From Thiorhodovibrio frisius (GTDB lineage: Bacteria > Pseudomonadota > Gammaproteobacteria > Chromatiales > Chromatiaceae), in NCBI RefSeq assembly GCF_033954835.1, contig NZ_CP121471.1, positions 4,582,501 through 4,646,500 on the forward strand: a DNA stretch of 64,000 nt. The letters are read 5' to 3'. Below the pieces are notes generated by a model. That model ran no database searches and was not told the DNA's origin. It worked only from the letters and a program-made list of their open reading frames with translations. Numbering within the stretch: position 1 is the first letter of the stretch; every line of letters starts with the position of its first letter. Positions 45,340 through 56,805 of this stretch are shown here, piece after piece. The translations under genes were made by a program, and so were the position numbers.

Positions 45340-47538
45340 ATGGTGCAGCAACCAATCGACATTTTCTCTCACCGCAAACACTGGGCACACAAATTCGGCA
45401 CCGCACCTGAGCTGCCCATGTCGCGTGCCGAGATGGACCTGCTCGGCTGGGACGCCTGCGATGTGATCCTGGTGTGCGGCGATGCCTATGTGGATCATCC
45501 CAGCTTCGGCATGTCCATTGTCGGCCGCCTGCTCGAAGCCCAGGGCTTTCGCGTCGGCATCATCGCCCAGCCTGACTGGACCAGCGCCAAGGACTTCAAG
45601 CGCCTTGGCCGCCCAGAGCTGTTCTTCGGCATCACCGCCGGCAACATGGACTCCATGGTCAACCGCTACACCGCCGAGCGGCGCAAGCGCTCAGACGATG
45701 CCTACACACCAGACGCCCAGCCCGACCGCCGCCCGGATCGCGCCCTCACCGTCTATGCCCAGCGTGCGCGCGAGGCTTACAAAGACGTTCCCATCGTGCT
45801 CGGTGGCATCGAGGCCAGCTTGCGCCGGGTGGCGCATTATGATTACTGGTCGGAGAAGGTGCGCCGCAGCGTGCTGGTCGATGCCAAGGCTGACATCCTG
45901 CTGTTTGGCAATGCCGAGCGTGCGCTGGTCGCCCTGGCACATCGGCTCGCGCGCGGCGAGCCGGTCGAGAGCATCCGCGATCTGCGCGGCACCGCTTTTA
46001 TGGTGCGCGAACTGCCAGAGGACTGGGCACAGCTGGATGCCAGGATGCTGGATCAGCCGGGGCGGGTTGATCCGCACCCTGACCCTTATCGTGATGAGCC
46101 GCTTTGTTCGGGCCAAAAGAACTCTGGCAAAAACAATTCTGGCCGAAAAGATTCTGGCCAAAAAGATTCTAAACAGCAGGGTTCTGGACAGCAGGGTTCG
46201 GCTGATGCAGCCCCTTCGCAGCCAAAGCCACGCGTGGCTGTCGCGGCTGAAGCCGCTGCCACCCGGTGCGAATGCACCCTGGTGCAGCTGCCCTCTTATG
46301 AGCAGGTGCGCGCCGATCCGGTGCTCTACGCCCATGCCGCGCGGGTGTTTCATCTCGAGACCAATCCCGGCAACGCCCGAGCGCTGGTGCAGGCGCATGG
46401 GAATCGCCTGCTATGGCTGAATCCGCCACCCATTCCGCTCAGCACGCGCGAACTCGACCGCCTGTTTGAGCTGCCTTTTGCACGCCGCCCGCATTCGAGC
46501 TATGGCGCCGCGCGCATTCCCGCCTGGGAAATGATCCGCTTCTCGGTCAACATCATGCGCGGGTGCTTCGGCGGCTGCACCTTCTGTTCCATCACCGAAC
46601 ACGAAGGCAGAGTAATACAGAGCCGTTCACAGGAATCCATCCTCAAGGAGCTGGAAGACATCCGCGACCGTGCACCCGACTTCACCGGTGCCATCTCCGA
46701 CCTCGGCGGCCCGACCGCCAACATGTGGCGCATGTCCTGCCGCAGCCCGGTGATTGCTGCTGCTTGTCGGCGGCTATCCTGCGTGCATCCGGACATCTGC
46801 AAGAACCTCAACGCCGACCATGGTCCGCTGATTGGCCTGTATCGCCAAGCGCGCGCGGTGCCCGGCATCAAACGCATTCTGATCGCATCCGGCCTGCGCT
46901 ACGATCTCGCCGTGCGCTCGCCCACCTATGTGCGCGAACTGGTCACCCACCACGTCGGCGGCTACCTCAAAATCGCCCCCGAGCACACCGAGCCGGGGCC
47001 GCTGGGTAAAATGCTCAAGCCCGGCATCGGCAGCTTTGAGCGCTTCCGCGAGTTGTTCGAGCGCTACTCGCGCGAGGCCGGCAAGGAGCAGTATCTGATC
47101 CCCTACTTCATCGCCGCTCATCCTGGCACCAGCGATGAAGACATGCTCAATCTCGCCCTCTGGCTCAAGCGCAACAATTTTCGCCTTGACCAGGTTCAAT
47201 CTTTCCTGCCTACGCCCCTGTCGCTCGCCACTGCCATGTACCACAGCGAGCGCAATCCACTGAAAATCATCACCCCGGATTCCGAACAGGTGCTAGTGCC
47301 ACGCGGCCAGCGCCAGCGCCGCCTGCACAAGGCGTTCTTGCGCTATCACGACCCCGACAACTGGCCACTGCTACGCGAAGCCCTGACCCGCATGGGCCGC
47401 ACGGATTTGATCGGCAACGGCAAGCGCCATCTCATCCCGACCTTTCAGCCAGCAGGGACGGGTGGAGTGCCAAGGGCGTCCGCCTCGCCACGCAGCCAGG
47501 GATCTGCTCGGCGCCGACAGCCCGAGCGACGACGGTAA
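45340..47538 (+). CDS. ygiQ: YgiQ-family radical SAM protein
   Basis: 732 residues from the ATG at 45340 ([15 protein letters not shown]); an earlier ATG at 45322 is possible. The N-terminal domain has [20 protein letters not shown], and the radical SAM cluster motif is [18 protein letters not shown] (C-x3-C-x2-C). [20 protein letters not shown] also fits the family, whose reaction is not established. Between the N-terminal domain and the radical SAM core there is a ~30-residue Ser/Gly/Gln/Lys/Asn-rich insert encoded by a short repeat. The last ~25 residues ([20 protein letters not shown]) look unrelated and overlap the stub of a transporter gene on the other strand. Confidence 0.92.
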   Translation: MVQQPIDIFSHRKHWAHKFGTAPELPMSRAEMDLLGWDACDVILVCGDAYVDHPSFGMSIVGRLLEAQGFRVGIIAQPDWTSAKDFKRLGRPELFFGITAGNMDSMVNRYTAERRKRSDDAYTPDAQPDRRPDRALTVYAQRAREAYKDVPIVLGGIEASLRRVAHYDYWSEKVRRSVLVDAKADILLFGNAERALVALAHRLARGEPVESIRDLRGTAFMVRELPEDWAQLDARMLDQPGRVDPHPDPYRDEPLCSGQKNSGKNNSGRKDSGQKDSKQQGSGQQGSADAAPSQPKPRVAVAAEAAATRCECTLVQLPSYEQVRADPVLYAHAARVFHLETNPGNARALVQAHGNRLLWLNPPPIPLSTRELDRLFELPFARRPHSSYGAARIPAWEMIRFSVNIMRGCFGGCTFCSITEHEGRVIQSRSQESILKELEDIRDRAPDFTGAISDLGGPTANMWRMSCRSPVIAAACRRLSCVHPDICKNLNADHGPLIGLYRQARAVPGIKRILIASGLRYDLAVRSPTYVRELVTHHVGGYLKIAPEHTEPGPLGKMLKPGIGSFERFRELFERYSREAGKEQYLIPYFIAAHPGTSDEDMLNLALWLKRNNFRLDQVQSFLPTPLSLATAMYHSERNPLKIITPDSEQVLVPRGQRQRRLHKAFLRYHDPDNWPLLREALTRMGRTDLIGNGKRHLIPTFQPAGTGGVPRASASPRSQGSARRRQPERRR
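46112..46200 (+). repeat. Degenerate 15-base repeat inside ygiQ
   Basis: Imperfect copies of a unit like GGCCAAAAAGATTCT encode a low-complexity SGQKDS-type linker. Confidence 0.6.
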
Positions 47539-47539
47539 C

Positions 47540-47689
47540 TGCCACTTGCGCCGCACCTTTCGCGGTCATGCAAAGGACGGAAAAGAGGATCCAGCCCCAG
47601 CGCATACCGCCATCTGTCAGGCCAAGCTTGAGTCCGACAGGCCAGCCCCACTCGAAGATTCCAGCGATAATCAGGTAAAGCCAAGCCAT
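47540..47689 (-). pseudogene. Small multidrug resistance (EmrE/SugE-like) transporter, N-terminal stub
   Basis: The start MAWLYLIIAGIFEWGWPVGL and the following RWGWILFSVLCMTAKGA match the first one and a half membrane helices of SMR transporters, with the membrane-embedded glutamate at residue 13. After about 47 residues the match ends, and the frame runs antisense through the end of ygiQ. Full SMR proteins have about 105 residues with four helices, so this is a broken gene. Confidence 0.6.
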
Positions 47690-47789
47690 CTTTTTAGGGA
47701 GCCTCTCTTATTGCGAGGCTCACTCAGCGTTACCCTGAATCTCAAGGCGATTCTGCTGGGTTCCCGGTGCTAGATGGTGAAACTTGCCA

Positions 47790-49544
47790 TTAGCTGTTGA
47801 GCCTAAACTGCTGAAGCTGGTCACGCAGCACCTGGGCGAGTTCCTTGAGGTGCTCGGTAGCCTCGGACATGCGCTCGGCACCGTTGGATGTCTGGTCGGC
47901 GACCTGGCTGATGTTGACAATGTTGCGGTTGATCTCCTCGGCCACGGCGGACTGCTCTTCCGAGGCGCTGGCGATCTGTTGGTTCATATCAGTGATGGTG
48001 CTGACCGCATCGGTAATGGTGTCGAGTCCGGCACCGGCCTCAACTGCCTTGGCAACCGATGCCTGGGCTTGCGTTTGGCCGTGTTCCATGGCCGCGACCG
48101 CTTCCTTGGCGGCAGATTGCAGCCGCTGGATCATCTGCTGGATTTCGTCGGTGGAACTTTGGGTGCGGCTGGCAAGGCTGCGCACCTCGTCGGCAACCAC
48201 TGCGAAGCCCCGGCCCTGCTCGCCAGCGCGGGCCGCCTCAATGGCGGCATTGAGCGCGAGCAGATTGGTCTGCTCAGCCACGCCTTTGATGACATCCACC
48301 ACGGCGCCGATCTGCTCGGCGTCATTCTCCAGGCGGGAGATGACTTGCGAGGCGGTTTCGATGTCGTTGGCAAGCTGTTCAATGGATGACATGGTTTCTT
48401 GCACGATGGCCTTGCCGCGGCTGGACTGGCCATCGGCATCGCGCGCAGACTCGGCGGCGGAGGCGGCGTTGCGCGCGACCTCCTCGACCGTAGCGGTCAT
48501 TTCATTCATGGCGGTGGCGACCTGATCGGTCTCCGCCTGCTGCTGGCGCACGCCAGCATGGGTCTCATTGGTGATTTGGCTGACCTGGCGGCTAGCGCTG
48601 TCGAGTTGCTCGGCCGAATGGGCCACCTCGGTGACCAGCCCCTGAATGCGGGCGATGAATTCGTTAAAGCCTTCTGACAGGCGTTGCATTTCGCGGTTGT
48701 TCTGTGCTGGCAGACGGAAGCTCAGGTCGCCGCTTTTCTGGGCCTCAAGTAGCGCATCGACTGCGGTGTCGATGGGGCGCGAAACCATGCGATAGCTCAG
48801 CCAGCCGATCAGGCCGATAATGAAGCCGCCGGCAATAATGACCAGCGCGATCAGCAAGAAAATTTTGTTGCGCGTTTGGGTGCGTGATTCAGTCAGCGGG
48901 CGAATAATCTCGAAGGCGCCATGCATGTCGCCCAAGCGCTTGCCATCCATGCGGAAGCCGGTGATGTCGGTGCCGTCCGTGGTGCCCCAGATTTGCTCGC
49001 TGCGCGCCGGGTCGCCGTGGCACAGCAGGCACATGTGACTTAAGTAAACGGGGCGAAAATAACGCACGGCGTCGCGTTCTTCGTCGACGACGAAATGCTC
49101 TTCCACATCGGGGTTTTCGCGCAGATAGGCGAGAACCTCGGCTTCCACCGCATCGGGCTCGTTCTCGTCATTACGAGCATTAGGCCTGGGAGTGCGGAAC
49201 TCAAAACCGCCAGCATCGGCCTTGGACTTGGCGGCCTCCCATGCGGTGATGACGGGGATTGTGGCAAAGATCTTTTTCCAGCGCTCATCTTCGGACAAGT
49301 CAGTGGACTCATGGATTTCGCGCAGTTTCTCGGCCGTGAACAGTCCCAGGCCCCATTTCTCGTCCATGTTCTCGCGCATGGATTCGGTCAGGAGCAGCAG
49401 GTTGCGGGCGGCATGAACCTCGCTTGCGACGGTTTGATTTAATTCGTCCTTGGAGTAGATCACAAGTGCGACTGCGGCAACCACAATGAGAATGGCTGCG
49501 GTCGCGGCCAGAATACGAAAGCCGACGCTGTTAAATGCTTTCAC
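47790..49544 (-). CDS. Methyl-accepting chemotaxis protein with Tll0287-like heme c sensor domain
   Basis: 584 residues. A first membrane helix ([20 protein letters not shown]) precedes a ~175-residue periplasmic domain of the DUF3365/Tll0287 type. It contains [14 protein letters not shown] (C-x2-C-H near residues 170-174), a covalent heme c attachment site. A second helix ([20 protein letters not shown]), a HAMP domain and a complete signalling domain with [20 protein letters not shown] follow. The heme suggests sensing of redox state, oxygen or nitric oxide for taxis, which suits a phototrophic sulfur bacterium; ligand and redox behaviour are inferred. No cheW-binding anomalies are seen. 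Confidence 0.92.
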   Translation of the reverse strand: MKAFNSVGFRILAATAAILIVVAAVALVIYSKDELNQTVASEVHAARNLLLLTESMRENMDEKWGLGLFTAEKLREIHESTDLSEDERWKKIFATIPVITAWEAAKSKADAGGFEFRTPRPNARNDENEPDAVEAEVLAYLRENPDVEEHFVVDEERDAVRYFRPVYLSHMCLLCHGDPARSEQIWGTTDGTDITGFRMDGKRLGDMHGAFEIIRPLTESRTQTRNKIFLLIALVIIAGGFIIGLIGWLSYRMVSRPIDTAVDALLEAQKSGDLSFRLPAQNNREMQRLSEGFNEFIARIQGLVTEVAHSAEQLDSASRQVSQITNETHAGVRQQQAETDQVATAMNEMTATVEEVARNAASAAESARDADGQSSRGKAIVQETMSSIEQLANDIETASQVISRLENDAEQIGAVVDVIKGVAEQTNLLALNAAIEAARAGEQGRGFAVVADEVRSLASRTQSSTDEIQQMIQRLQSAAKEAVAAMEHGQTQAQASVAKAVEAGAGLDTITDAVSTITDMNQQIASASEEQSAVAEEINRNIVNISQVADQTSNGAERMSEATEHLKELAQVLRDQLQQFRLNS

Positions 49545-49904
49545 GGCGAGCTGTTCCTGCGCGATGCGTTAGATGAAAAGCCGAGTGGACCGAGTTGCAA
49601 CCGAGGGACTTCAGGGACGCATCGCCGGGGCATGGGGCGCGCAATCCTTAGGGACCACCTGAAGTGACGCAGCCGCGACCGGAAGAGTCGCGATAATTTT
49701 TGCGGCAATTGGCCAAGGCTATGCATTCGCGCGGCGGCCGTCAAGTCGCCCGCGCGTGAGCTCGCGGTAACGCACTTGTTTTGCTTGCGGCGATGATCCT
49801 GACAATCGCGGCAATTAGGGATCACCGAGTGGCACTTGCCGTCTTCCGCCTGGGGTGTTGCACCGCCTGAAGTCTTGATCAAGACCGCGCGGCCTGAGTG
49901 GAAA
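49545..49904. other. Intergenic region between yhaN and the chemoreceptor gene
   Basis: About 360 bases with no convincing gene; the open frames present have no domain-like features. It must carry the promoter of the chemoreceptor gene (minus strand). No repeat copy or hairpin stands out. Confidence 0.5.
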
Positions 49905-52900
49905 TCACCCATCCCGTGACCGGCTCGCGCAGAGATCATGGACGAAAATCCGGGCCATTGCATCTGCCTGCGCCATCTTTACTGATGTTTGCTCTGGGAT
50001 CTGCCCTGGGGTCTGCTCGGGCATCCCGCTGGCGGCAACGGATTGGATATCGGATTTCAGGGCCTGCGCCTGCTCCACCACATAGCGGTGATGGGTAAAG
50101 AGGATCACCTGGGTATGGGCGGAGAACTCGGCCAACGCGCTTAAGGTGGCGCGGGAGCGGCGATCGTCGAATTGCACCAGGATGTCATCGACGATCAGCG
50201 GCAGCGGCTCGGCGCGGCTGGCGCGCTGTTCGAGCGTGGCCAGACGCAGTGCCAGGTAGAGCTGATCGCGGGTTCCGGTGCTCAGGGCGTCGACCCCCAG
50301 GCGCTCGCCACTGGCTCGGCGCGCCACCAGCACCGGCGGGTCGCCCTGGTCGAAGTCGATTTCCACCGCGCTGAAGGCGCTTTCGGTCAGCTGCGCGAAA
50401 TACCGCGCGATGAGCGGCAGCAGCGGGTCACGATGGCGCTCGGCAAAGCGGTCGCGGGCATCTTGCAGCAAGTGCGCGGCAAAACGGCGTTCCAGCCACT
50501 GACGCGCGAGCCGCTTGATGCGCGCGCGTGATTGAGCAACCTGGGTGGCCAGATCGGCAGCCTGGGCGCTGCCATCCATGGCGGCAAGGACCTGCTGCGC
50601 GCAGAGCTTGTGCTCGATGGCGGCGCGCTCACGCGGGCGCAGGTCCATGCTGAGCTGTTGTTCGAGGGCGATGAGTTCGGCACTCAGGGCATCGCCTGCG
50701 AGCGCTTGGGCTTCGGTGCGCAGATCGGTTAGCGGGCGACCATCGCCAGCTTCGCGCAGTTCGGCCTGCACGACGGTGAGCTCTGACTGGCATTCCTGCT
50801 GTTGGCGCGCGCGCGCTTCGATGTCGGGCAGATCCTCGGCGGCGGAACAGCCAGCGATCTCGCACAGTGCCTGCAATGCGGCGCGGGCGCCGGCCTGGGC
50901 ATCCTCAATGCGGGCCATATCCTGCTCGGCTTGCTGGTGCTGGCTGTTGAGTTCGTCGCGGCGGCTGCGTGCCGCGCGCTCCCGGGCCAGGCGCTGGCGC
51001 AGTTCGGCCAGAGCCGGTTCCAGCTCGGGTTCCCGCTCGATTTCCAGCGTGGGTTCCGGTTTGGCCTCAGGGACCGCTTGCGCTGCGCCTTCGGGCAGAG
51101 CCGACGTCAGGCGCGCGAGCAAGGCGCGGGCGCTGTGCGCGAAGGCGCGGGCATCGGCGTCGATGGCCTGAATGCGCGCATTGAGCCCGGCGTGGCGGTC
51201 GAGGGCGGCGAACAGCTCGCTGAGGCGCTCGAAGTCCTCGGCCACCGCCTCGGCATCGCGCGCGCCTGGCAGCTTCAGCTCGGCGAGCAGAACCTGCCAG
51301 CGCGCTTGCCAGTCGGCAAGCTGTTGGTCGGCGGCGGTACTGTCGGCGTGCAGTTGCTGCTGGCGCACGCGCTGCTCTTGGCAGGCGTCGCGCAAGCTGG
51401 CATGCTCGCGCGCCTTCTTTTGCAGCTTGGTGAGGGCGCGCTCGGTCTGCTGCAACAAGGGCCCGAGGCAGGCTTGGCTCGCGCTGGCGGGATCGCTGGG
51501 ATCCTCCAACTCCTGATTGTCCAGTTCGTCGCTGTCCGCTGCTGCGGGCAGGTCACTGTGCTCGCCGACGCGCTCAAGGCTCTGTGCCAGCCTTTGTATC
51601 AGCCGCGAGCGCTCCTGCTTGAGGGCATCCAGGCGGTGCGCCAAATTCTCCCGCTGCTCAGCCTGTTCGATCAGCGGGCGCACTAGGGCGCGCCAGTCGC
51701 GCATGGCGGCTGGGGTAGCGGGCTTGCTGTCTAGCACGGCCCAAAGTGCCTGCCATTGCTGGTCGAGCGCAGCGGCCTTCGCATCGCAAGCGCTGGACTC
51801 GCGCACAAGTTTGGCCTCCTCGGCCTGAGTCTGTTCGAGCCGCGCCTGGATACTGGCCTGCTCATGCACGTTGGCGGCCTCGCGCCTGAGCCGATCGGCA
51901 ATGCGGTCGGCGGCACCTTGGCTGGTCTCGAAGCGCTCGGGCAGTGGTGCCTTGCCGCCTTCGGCATCTGGCGGCGCCGGCGTGTTGCCGGTATCTGTGG
52001 AGGTGTCTTTAACGGGATTGTTGACAGTATCAGCGCCAACATCCCCACCAACATCCCCACCAGCATCCCCACCAGCATCCCCAGCAGTATTCTTGCCGCT
52101 AAAGCACGAGGTCTTGATGCATTGCCACAAGGCTTCCCGCTGGGCACGCGCCTCGGCAAGCTGCGCTTCGGTGGGTATTTCTCCGCCCAATTGCAGGGCA
52201 CGCAGACGTTCGCTCGAACGCGCCTGTTCGGCACGGGTGTCGCTGAGCGCGTTGGCGATGCGCTCGGCTTGTTGCGCTAGGTCTTGCTCGCGCTCGATGA
52301 AGGTCTGAATTTGTGCTTCGCTCGGCAGGGCAGCGCGGCACAGGGCCGACAGGTCGTGTGGCCAGAAGCCGGCGGCAGCCAGGCTGCGCTCGGCCTGGCG
52401 TTGGGTGTTGACCTGCTCGTCTGTGACCTCGGCGATGTGGCGATCAAGATCGCCGGCGCGGCGGGCAGCGGTGACGGCGTCCTCCAAGGCTTCGGTGGGG
52501 GGCGGCGCTGGGCAGGCGGCCAGGTGCGCCTCGCGCTGGGCCAATTGCTGTTCGAGATCGCGCAGAGATTTCTGCGCGAGGGTGGCGGCGGTTTTCAGTC
52601 GGGCGCCCTCGGCGGCCAGTTGCTGAGTGGCGCGCTGGCGGGCGAGCAGCGGGCGCAAGGTCTCAGCCTGCTCCAGTGGCAGATCTGGGCGAGCCATGGC
52701 CAGGATGCGCGCGGCTTGATCGCGCTCGGTGTCGCGCTCGGCCAGAAGCCCGGGACGGTCGCGGGCGGCTTTGCGAAAGCCGCCGAGCGCTTCGGTCAAG
52801 GCCTCGATGGCCTCGGCCTCGGCGAGCAGGCGGTCGTCGACCGGCTGCTCGGCAATCTGCTGGCGCAGGCGCGCAAGCCGGGTTTCCAGGGTCGCGCGTT

Positions 52901-53774
52901 GAACGGCGCTATCTTGTAACTGGCGCTCAGCCTGCTGGCGGCGCTGGCTGAAGTCCTCGGGCAGGATGGGGACATCAGCCAAGGCGGCGAGCTGGGCCTT
53001 GAGTTCGTCCAGGCGCGCCAGTCTGGGCTGAGTGCGACGCACGCGTTCAAGCTGGCTGCGGCGGGTCTCGGCGTGCAGGATGTCTTGGGCGAGTTGGTCG
53101 AGCTCCTGCCTGGCCTCGTTCAGGCGCTGTTCGGCCTCGGCCCAGTCGCGCGCGGTAAGACCAGCGGTTTTGAGGTCGCGTTCGAGCTCGCGGTGGCGGG
53201 CCAGTTCTTGGTTGAGTAACGGCTTTTTGGTTGCCTGGGGGCGGAATAGCGCATTGGCCTCGCTGTCGAGCTGCTGGGCCAGACCGCGCAGATTCAGCCG
53301 CCCCATACCGGCGCCAAACAGGGCATCGGCCGCAGCGCCGCGTTCGGCGAGCAGTTCCTCGCCACCGCTAACCAGAGTCTGGTGGTCGATGCCGAACAGG
53401 CGGCGAAAGGTCTCGGCATCGACGCCGCCGAGCATGGCCTGAAGCTGGTCCTCAGCCATGCTGCTGTTATCCGCGCTGCCGTCGGGCGCGAGCAGGGTGT
53501 TCTTGCGGCCCTTGCGGCGGTAGCCCTGCCATTCGTGCCCATCGCTGGCCCGCAGGCGCGCGCCAATGCGCAGGTCGCGTGAGCCGTGGATAAAGTCATC
53601 CCGGGTGCGCTCGGGAATGCCAAACAGCAGGCCATGCAGGGCGCGCAGGGCGGAGCTTTTGCCGGCCTCGTTGGGGCCATGGATGATATGCAGCCCCTCG
53701 CGACCGGCGCTCAGGTCGAGTCGGCAGTCGGTGAAGGGGCCGAAGGCTTGCAGATGGAGGTCGAGCAGGCGCAT
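49905..53774 (-). CDS. yhaN: AAA ATPase, SbcC/Rad50-like YhaN
   Basis: 1289 residues. The N-terminal half of a split ABC-type ATPase has LDLHLQAFGPFTDCRLDLSA and Walker A GPNEAGKSSALRALHGLLFG. Very long Glu/Arg/Leu/Ala/Gln-rich coiled coils follow. The C-terminal half has LSTGTRDQLYLALRLATLEQ (signature), LPLIVDDILVQFDD (Walker B) and FTHHRYVVEQA. YhaN partners with the nuclease YhaO, paralogous to SbcC-SbcD, in DNA end processing. A low-complexity Gly/Asp/Val insert in the coiled-coil part is encoded by a 12-base repeat. The gene follows yhaO on the same strand, with a dispersed repeat in the 63-base gap. Confidence 0.92.
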   Translation of the reverse strand: MRLLDLHLQAFGPFTDCRLDLSAGREGLHIIHGPNEAGKSSALRALHGLLFGIPERTRDDFIHGSRDLRIGARLRASDGHEWQGYRRKGRKNTLLAPDGSADNSSMAEDQLQAMLGGVDAETFRRLFGIDHQTLVSGGEELLAERGAAADALFGAGMGRLNLRGLAQQLDSEANALFRPQATKKPLLNQELARHRELERDLKTAGLTARDWAEAEQRLNEARQELDQLAQDILHAETRRSQLERVRRTQPRLARLDELKAQLAALADVPILPEDFSQRRQQAERQLQDSAVQRATLETRLARLRQQIAEQPVDDRLLAEAEAIEALTEALGGFRKAARDRPGLLAERDTERDQAARILAMARPDLPLEQAETLRPLLARQRATQQLAAEGARLKTAATLAQKSLRDLEQQLAQREAHLAACPAPPPTEALEDAVTAARRAGDLDRHIAEVTDEQVNTQRQAERSLAAAGFWPHDLSALCRAALPSEAQIQTFIEREQDLAQQAERIANALSDTRAEQARSSERLRALQLGGEIPTEAQLAEARAQREALWQCIKTSCFSGKNTAGDAGGDAGGDVGGDVGADTVNNPVKDTSTDTGNTPAPPDAEGGKAPLPERFETSQGAADRIADRLRREAANVHEQASIQARLEQTQAEEAKLVRESSACDAKAAALDQQWQALWAVLDSKPATPAAMRDWRALVRPLIEQAEQRENLAHRLDALKQERSRLIQRLAQSLERVGEHSDLPAAADSDELDNQELEDPSDPASASQACLGPLLQQTERALTKLQKKAREHASLRDACQEQRVRQQQLHADSTAADQQLADWQARWQVLLAELKLPGARDAEAVAEDFERLSELFAALDRHAGLNARIQAIDADARAFAHSARALLARLTSALPEGAAQAVPEAKPEPTLEIEREPELEPALAELRQRLARERAARSRRDELNSQHQQAEQDMARIEDAQAGARAALQALCEIAGCSAAEDLPDIEARARQQQECQSELTVVQAELREAGDGRPLTDLRTEAQALAGDALSAELIALEQQLSMDLRPRERAAIEHKLCAQQVLAAMDGSAQAADLATQVAQSRARIKRLARQWLERRFAAHLLQDARDRFAERHRDPLLPLIARYFAQLTESAFSAVEIDFDQGDPPVLVARRASGERLGVDALSTGTRDQLYLALRLATLEQRASRAEPLPLIVDDILVQFDDRRSRATLSALAEFSAHTQVILFTHHRYVVEQAQALKSDIQSVAASGMPEQTPGQIPEQTSVKMAQADAMARIFVHDLCASRSRDG
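52036..52087 (-). repeat. 12-base minisatellite inside yhaN
   Basis: Just over four copies of a unit like CCAACATCCCCA encode GGD(A/V) repeats within the coiled-coil region. Confidence 0.8.
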
Positions 53775-53786
53775 GCGTGGGTCGCT

Positions 53787-53837
53787 TTACTGTGAATCAC
53801 ACGGGTTCATTATCCGGGGTGGTCGGGACCATGAACG

Positions 53838-53841
<4 letters not shown>
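53787..53841 (+). repeat. Dispersed 54-base intergenic repeat, copy A
   Basis: It begins TTACTGTGAATCACACGG, continues TTCATTATCCGGGGTGG and ends GGGACCATGAACGTTAG. The stop codon of yhaO (TAA on the minus strand, 53838-53840) lies inside the repeat's final GTTAG. The front part GAATCACACGGGTTC can form a short hairpin. Confidence 0.85.
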
Positions 53842-55157
<1,316 letters not shown>

Positions 55158-55205
55158 GGCGTGTGCCTGATTTTATACCGAAACCCTTTGAGATTTCGGC
55201 TCGTC

Positions 55206-55226
55206 TTGGGCCGGGTAGCGGCCCAA
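55206..55226. repeat. Perfect GC-rich hairpin upstream of yhaO
   Basis: Arms TTGGGCCG and CGGCCCAA around the loop GGTAG. No T run follows on either strand, so a leader RNA structure or protein site is as likely as a terminator. Confidence 0.6.
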
Positions 55227-55416
55227 AACCTAAAACCAGTTTGCGGTTGGTATCCTCAGTTAAGCATTTCGGGGTGTTGCAAGAAAAGCCTGTCACTATC
55301 GCGACGCTCAGTGTAACAAATCCATGGCTGCTGCAAAGCCGCCGCTGATCGCCGATGCTGCGCGCAAAGGTGACTATCGCAACCAAGACCCCGATAATAG
55401 ATACTGATGGCGGTCT

Positions 55417-55470
55417 TTACCCTGAAACAGCCACTTTATTCTCCAGAGTGGCGGGGACCATGAGCGTTAG
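55417..55470 (+). repeat. Dispersed 54-base intergenic repeat, copy B
   Basis: It begins TTACCCTGAAACAG, continues TTTATTCTCCAGAGTGG and ends GGGACCATGAGCGTTAG. It lies 38 bases before the DUF2333 start. Confidence 0.85.
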
Positions 55471-55508
55471 TCATGACTGATCGAGTCTCAGGCTCAGGAG
55501 CCTAAACA

Positions 55509-56603
55509 ATGCAACAGCAGAATTTCCCATCGGGCGCAGCAGCGCCCAAAAACGCCCTGCGCCTGAAAGAGAGCGCGGCAAAAGTCGTCAAACTCTACGA
55601 TCCGCGCACCTGGAAGGAGAAAGGACTCTGGTGGACCGCCGGACTCCTGCTGCTAACCGGCGCGGTCATCATGGTGTTGGTCGGCATTTACTGGTCGCGC
55701 AGCCCAGGGATGTTTGATGTCGAGCAGTTTGCACTGGAAAAAGCCGACGGCGACAAAACAAAACTGGTGCCCGGTTATGTCATGACAGCCACCGCGATTG
55801 GCATTGGCGAGACCCTGCTCGACAAGCCCGGCGGCTACATCACCAATGACAAGATCCCGCCCGGTCTGTATCTGGACAACATCAAGAACTGGGAATTTGG
55901 CGCCCTGACCGAACTGCGCGACCTGGTGCGCGCGCTGCGCAATGATTTCAGTCGTTCCCAAACCCAGTCGACCGAAGACAAGGACTTACAACTCGGCGAG
56001 CCCCAGTTCCATTTCAATTCGGACTCCTGGATTTTGCCCTCCACAGAGTCAGCCTATCGTGACGGCACCAAGTACCTCTACCGTTACCTGGACCGCTTGG
56101 CTGATGATCAACAGTACGACGGTCAGTTCTTTAGCCGCGCGGACAATCTCGCTGCCTATCTGGCGGTGGTCGAAAAACGCCTGGGCAGTTTCGCGCTGAG
56201 ACTGGCGGCCAATGCTGGGGAGATGCGCCACGATATCGATCTTGCAGGCGACCCAAACGCATCCAAGTCCACAGCGACCCCCTCTGAGACGCTGGTCAAG
56301 ACATCCTGGTGGGAAATTGACGATATTTTCTTCGAGTCGCGCGGCTACTGCTGGGCACTTTTGCACACACTGAAAGCGGTGCAGGTTGACTTCAAGCAAG
56401 TACTCGAGGGCAAGACGGCTGAAGTATCCTTGCGCCAGATCATCCGCGCACTCGAGAACACCCAGAAGCCCGTCTGGAGCCCGCTGATCTTAAACGGCAC
56501 CGGCTTTGGCCCCATGGCCAATCATTCGCTGGTGATGGCGTCTTATATCTCACGCGCCAACGCGGCCATTATCGATCTGCGCAATCTGCTTGAGCAGGGT
56601 TAG
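55509..56603 (+). CDS. DUF2333 family membrane-anchored protein
   Basis: 364 residues. One N-terminal membrane helix (WWTAGLLLLTGAVIMVLVGI) precedes a large periplasmic domain. It has GYVMTATAIGIGETLLDKPG, YITNDKIPPGLYLDNIKNWE and SWWEIDDIFFESRGYCWALL, all typical of DUF2333. The family is common in gammaproteobacteria and of unknown function. It is a single gene on the plus strand. Confidence 0.88.
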   Translation: MQQQNFPSGAAAPKNALRLKESAAKVVKLYDPRTWKEKGLWWTAGLLLLTGAVIMVLVGIYWSRSPGMFDVEQFALEKADGDKTKLVPGYVMTATAIGIGETLLDKPGGYITNDKIPPGLYLDNIKNWEFGALTELRDLVRALRNDFSRSQTQSTEDKDLQLGEPQFHFNSDSWILPSTESAYRDGTKYLYRYLDRLADDQQYDGQFFSRADNLAAYLAVVEKRLGSFALRLAANAGEMRHDIDLAGDPNASKSTATPSETLVKTSWWEIDDIFFESRGYCWALLHTLKAVQVDFKQVLEGKTAEVSLRQIIRALENTQKPVWSPLILNGTGFGPMANHSLVMASYISRANAAIIDLRNLLEQG

Positions 56604-56805
56604 CTGCCATCTCGAGCATAACCTGAACATTTTCGCACTCCTGTAACGAATCGGCTGCGAAACAAACTGACTGAAGCTGTTAAAATGGGCGGCTTTGCGC
56701 TTTTTCGCGGCTTTTTTTCGCCAATTTGGCTTGCTGCTAACCGCCCTTCCCTGCCGGGATGCCAGCTGCGAGTGCACGCCTTGCAATGACCTGAATCCTG
56801 ACCCT

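Larger units (their letters stand above)
55158..55508. other. Divergent intergenic region between yhaO and the DUF2333 gene
   Basis: About 350 bases without a gene. It holds a perfect eight-base hairpin (TTGGGCCG and CGGCCCAA, 55206-55226, five-base loop) upstream of yhaO and a dispersed repeat copy at 55417-55470. Promoters for both flanking genes are expected here. Confidence 0.55.

Noticed and set aside
47699-47721. Inverted repeat GAGCCTC/GAGGCTC between the transporter stub and the chemoreceptor gene
   Set aside because: The T-rich stretch is on the wrong side for termination of either transcript, so no terminator is claimed.
49541-49963. A 140-codon open frame upstream of the chemoreceptor
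   Set aside because: Its composition is atypical (many Arg, Ser and Pro), it overlaps both flanking genes and it has no recognisable motif.
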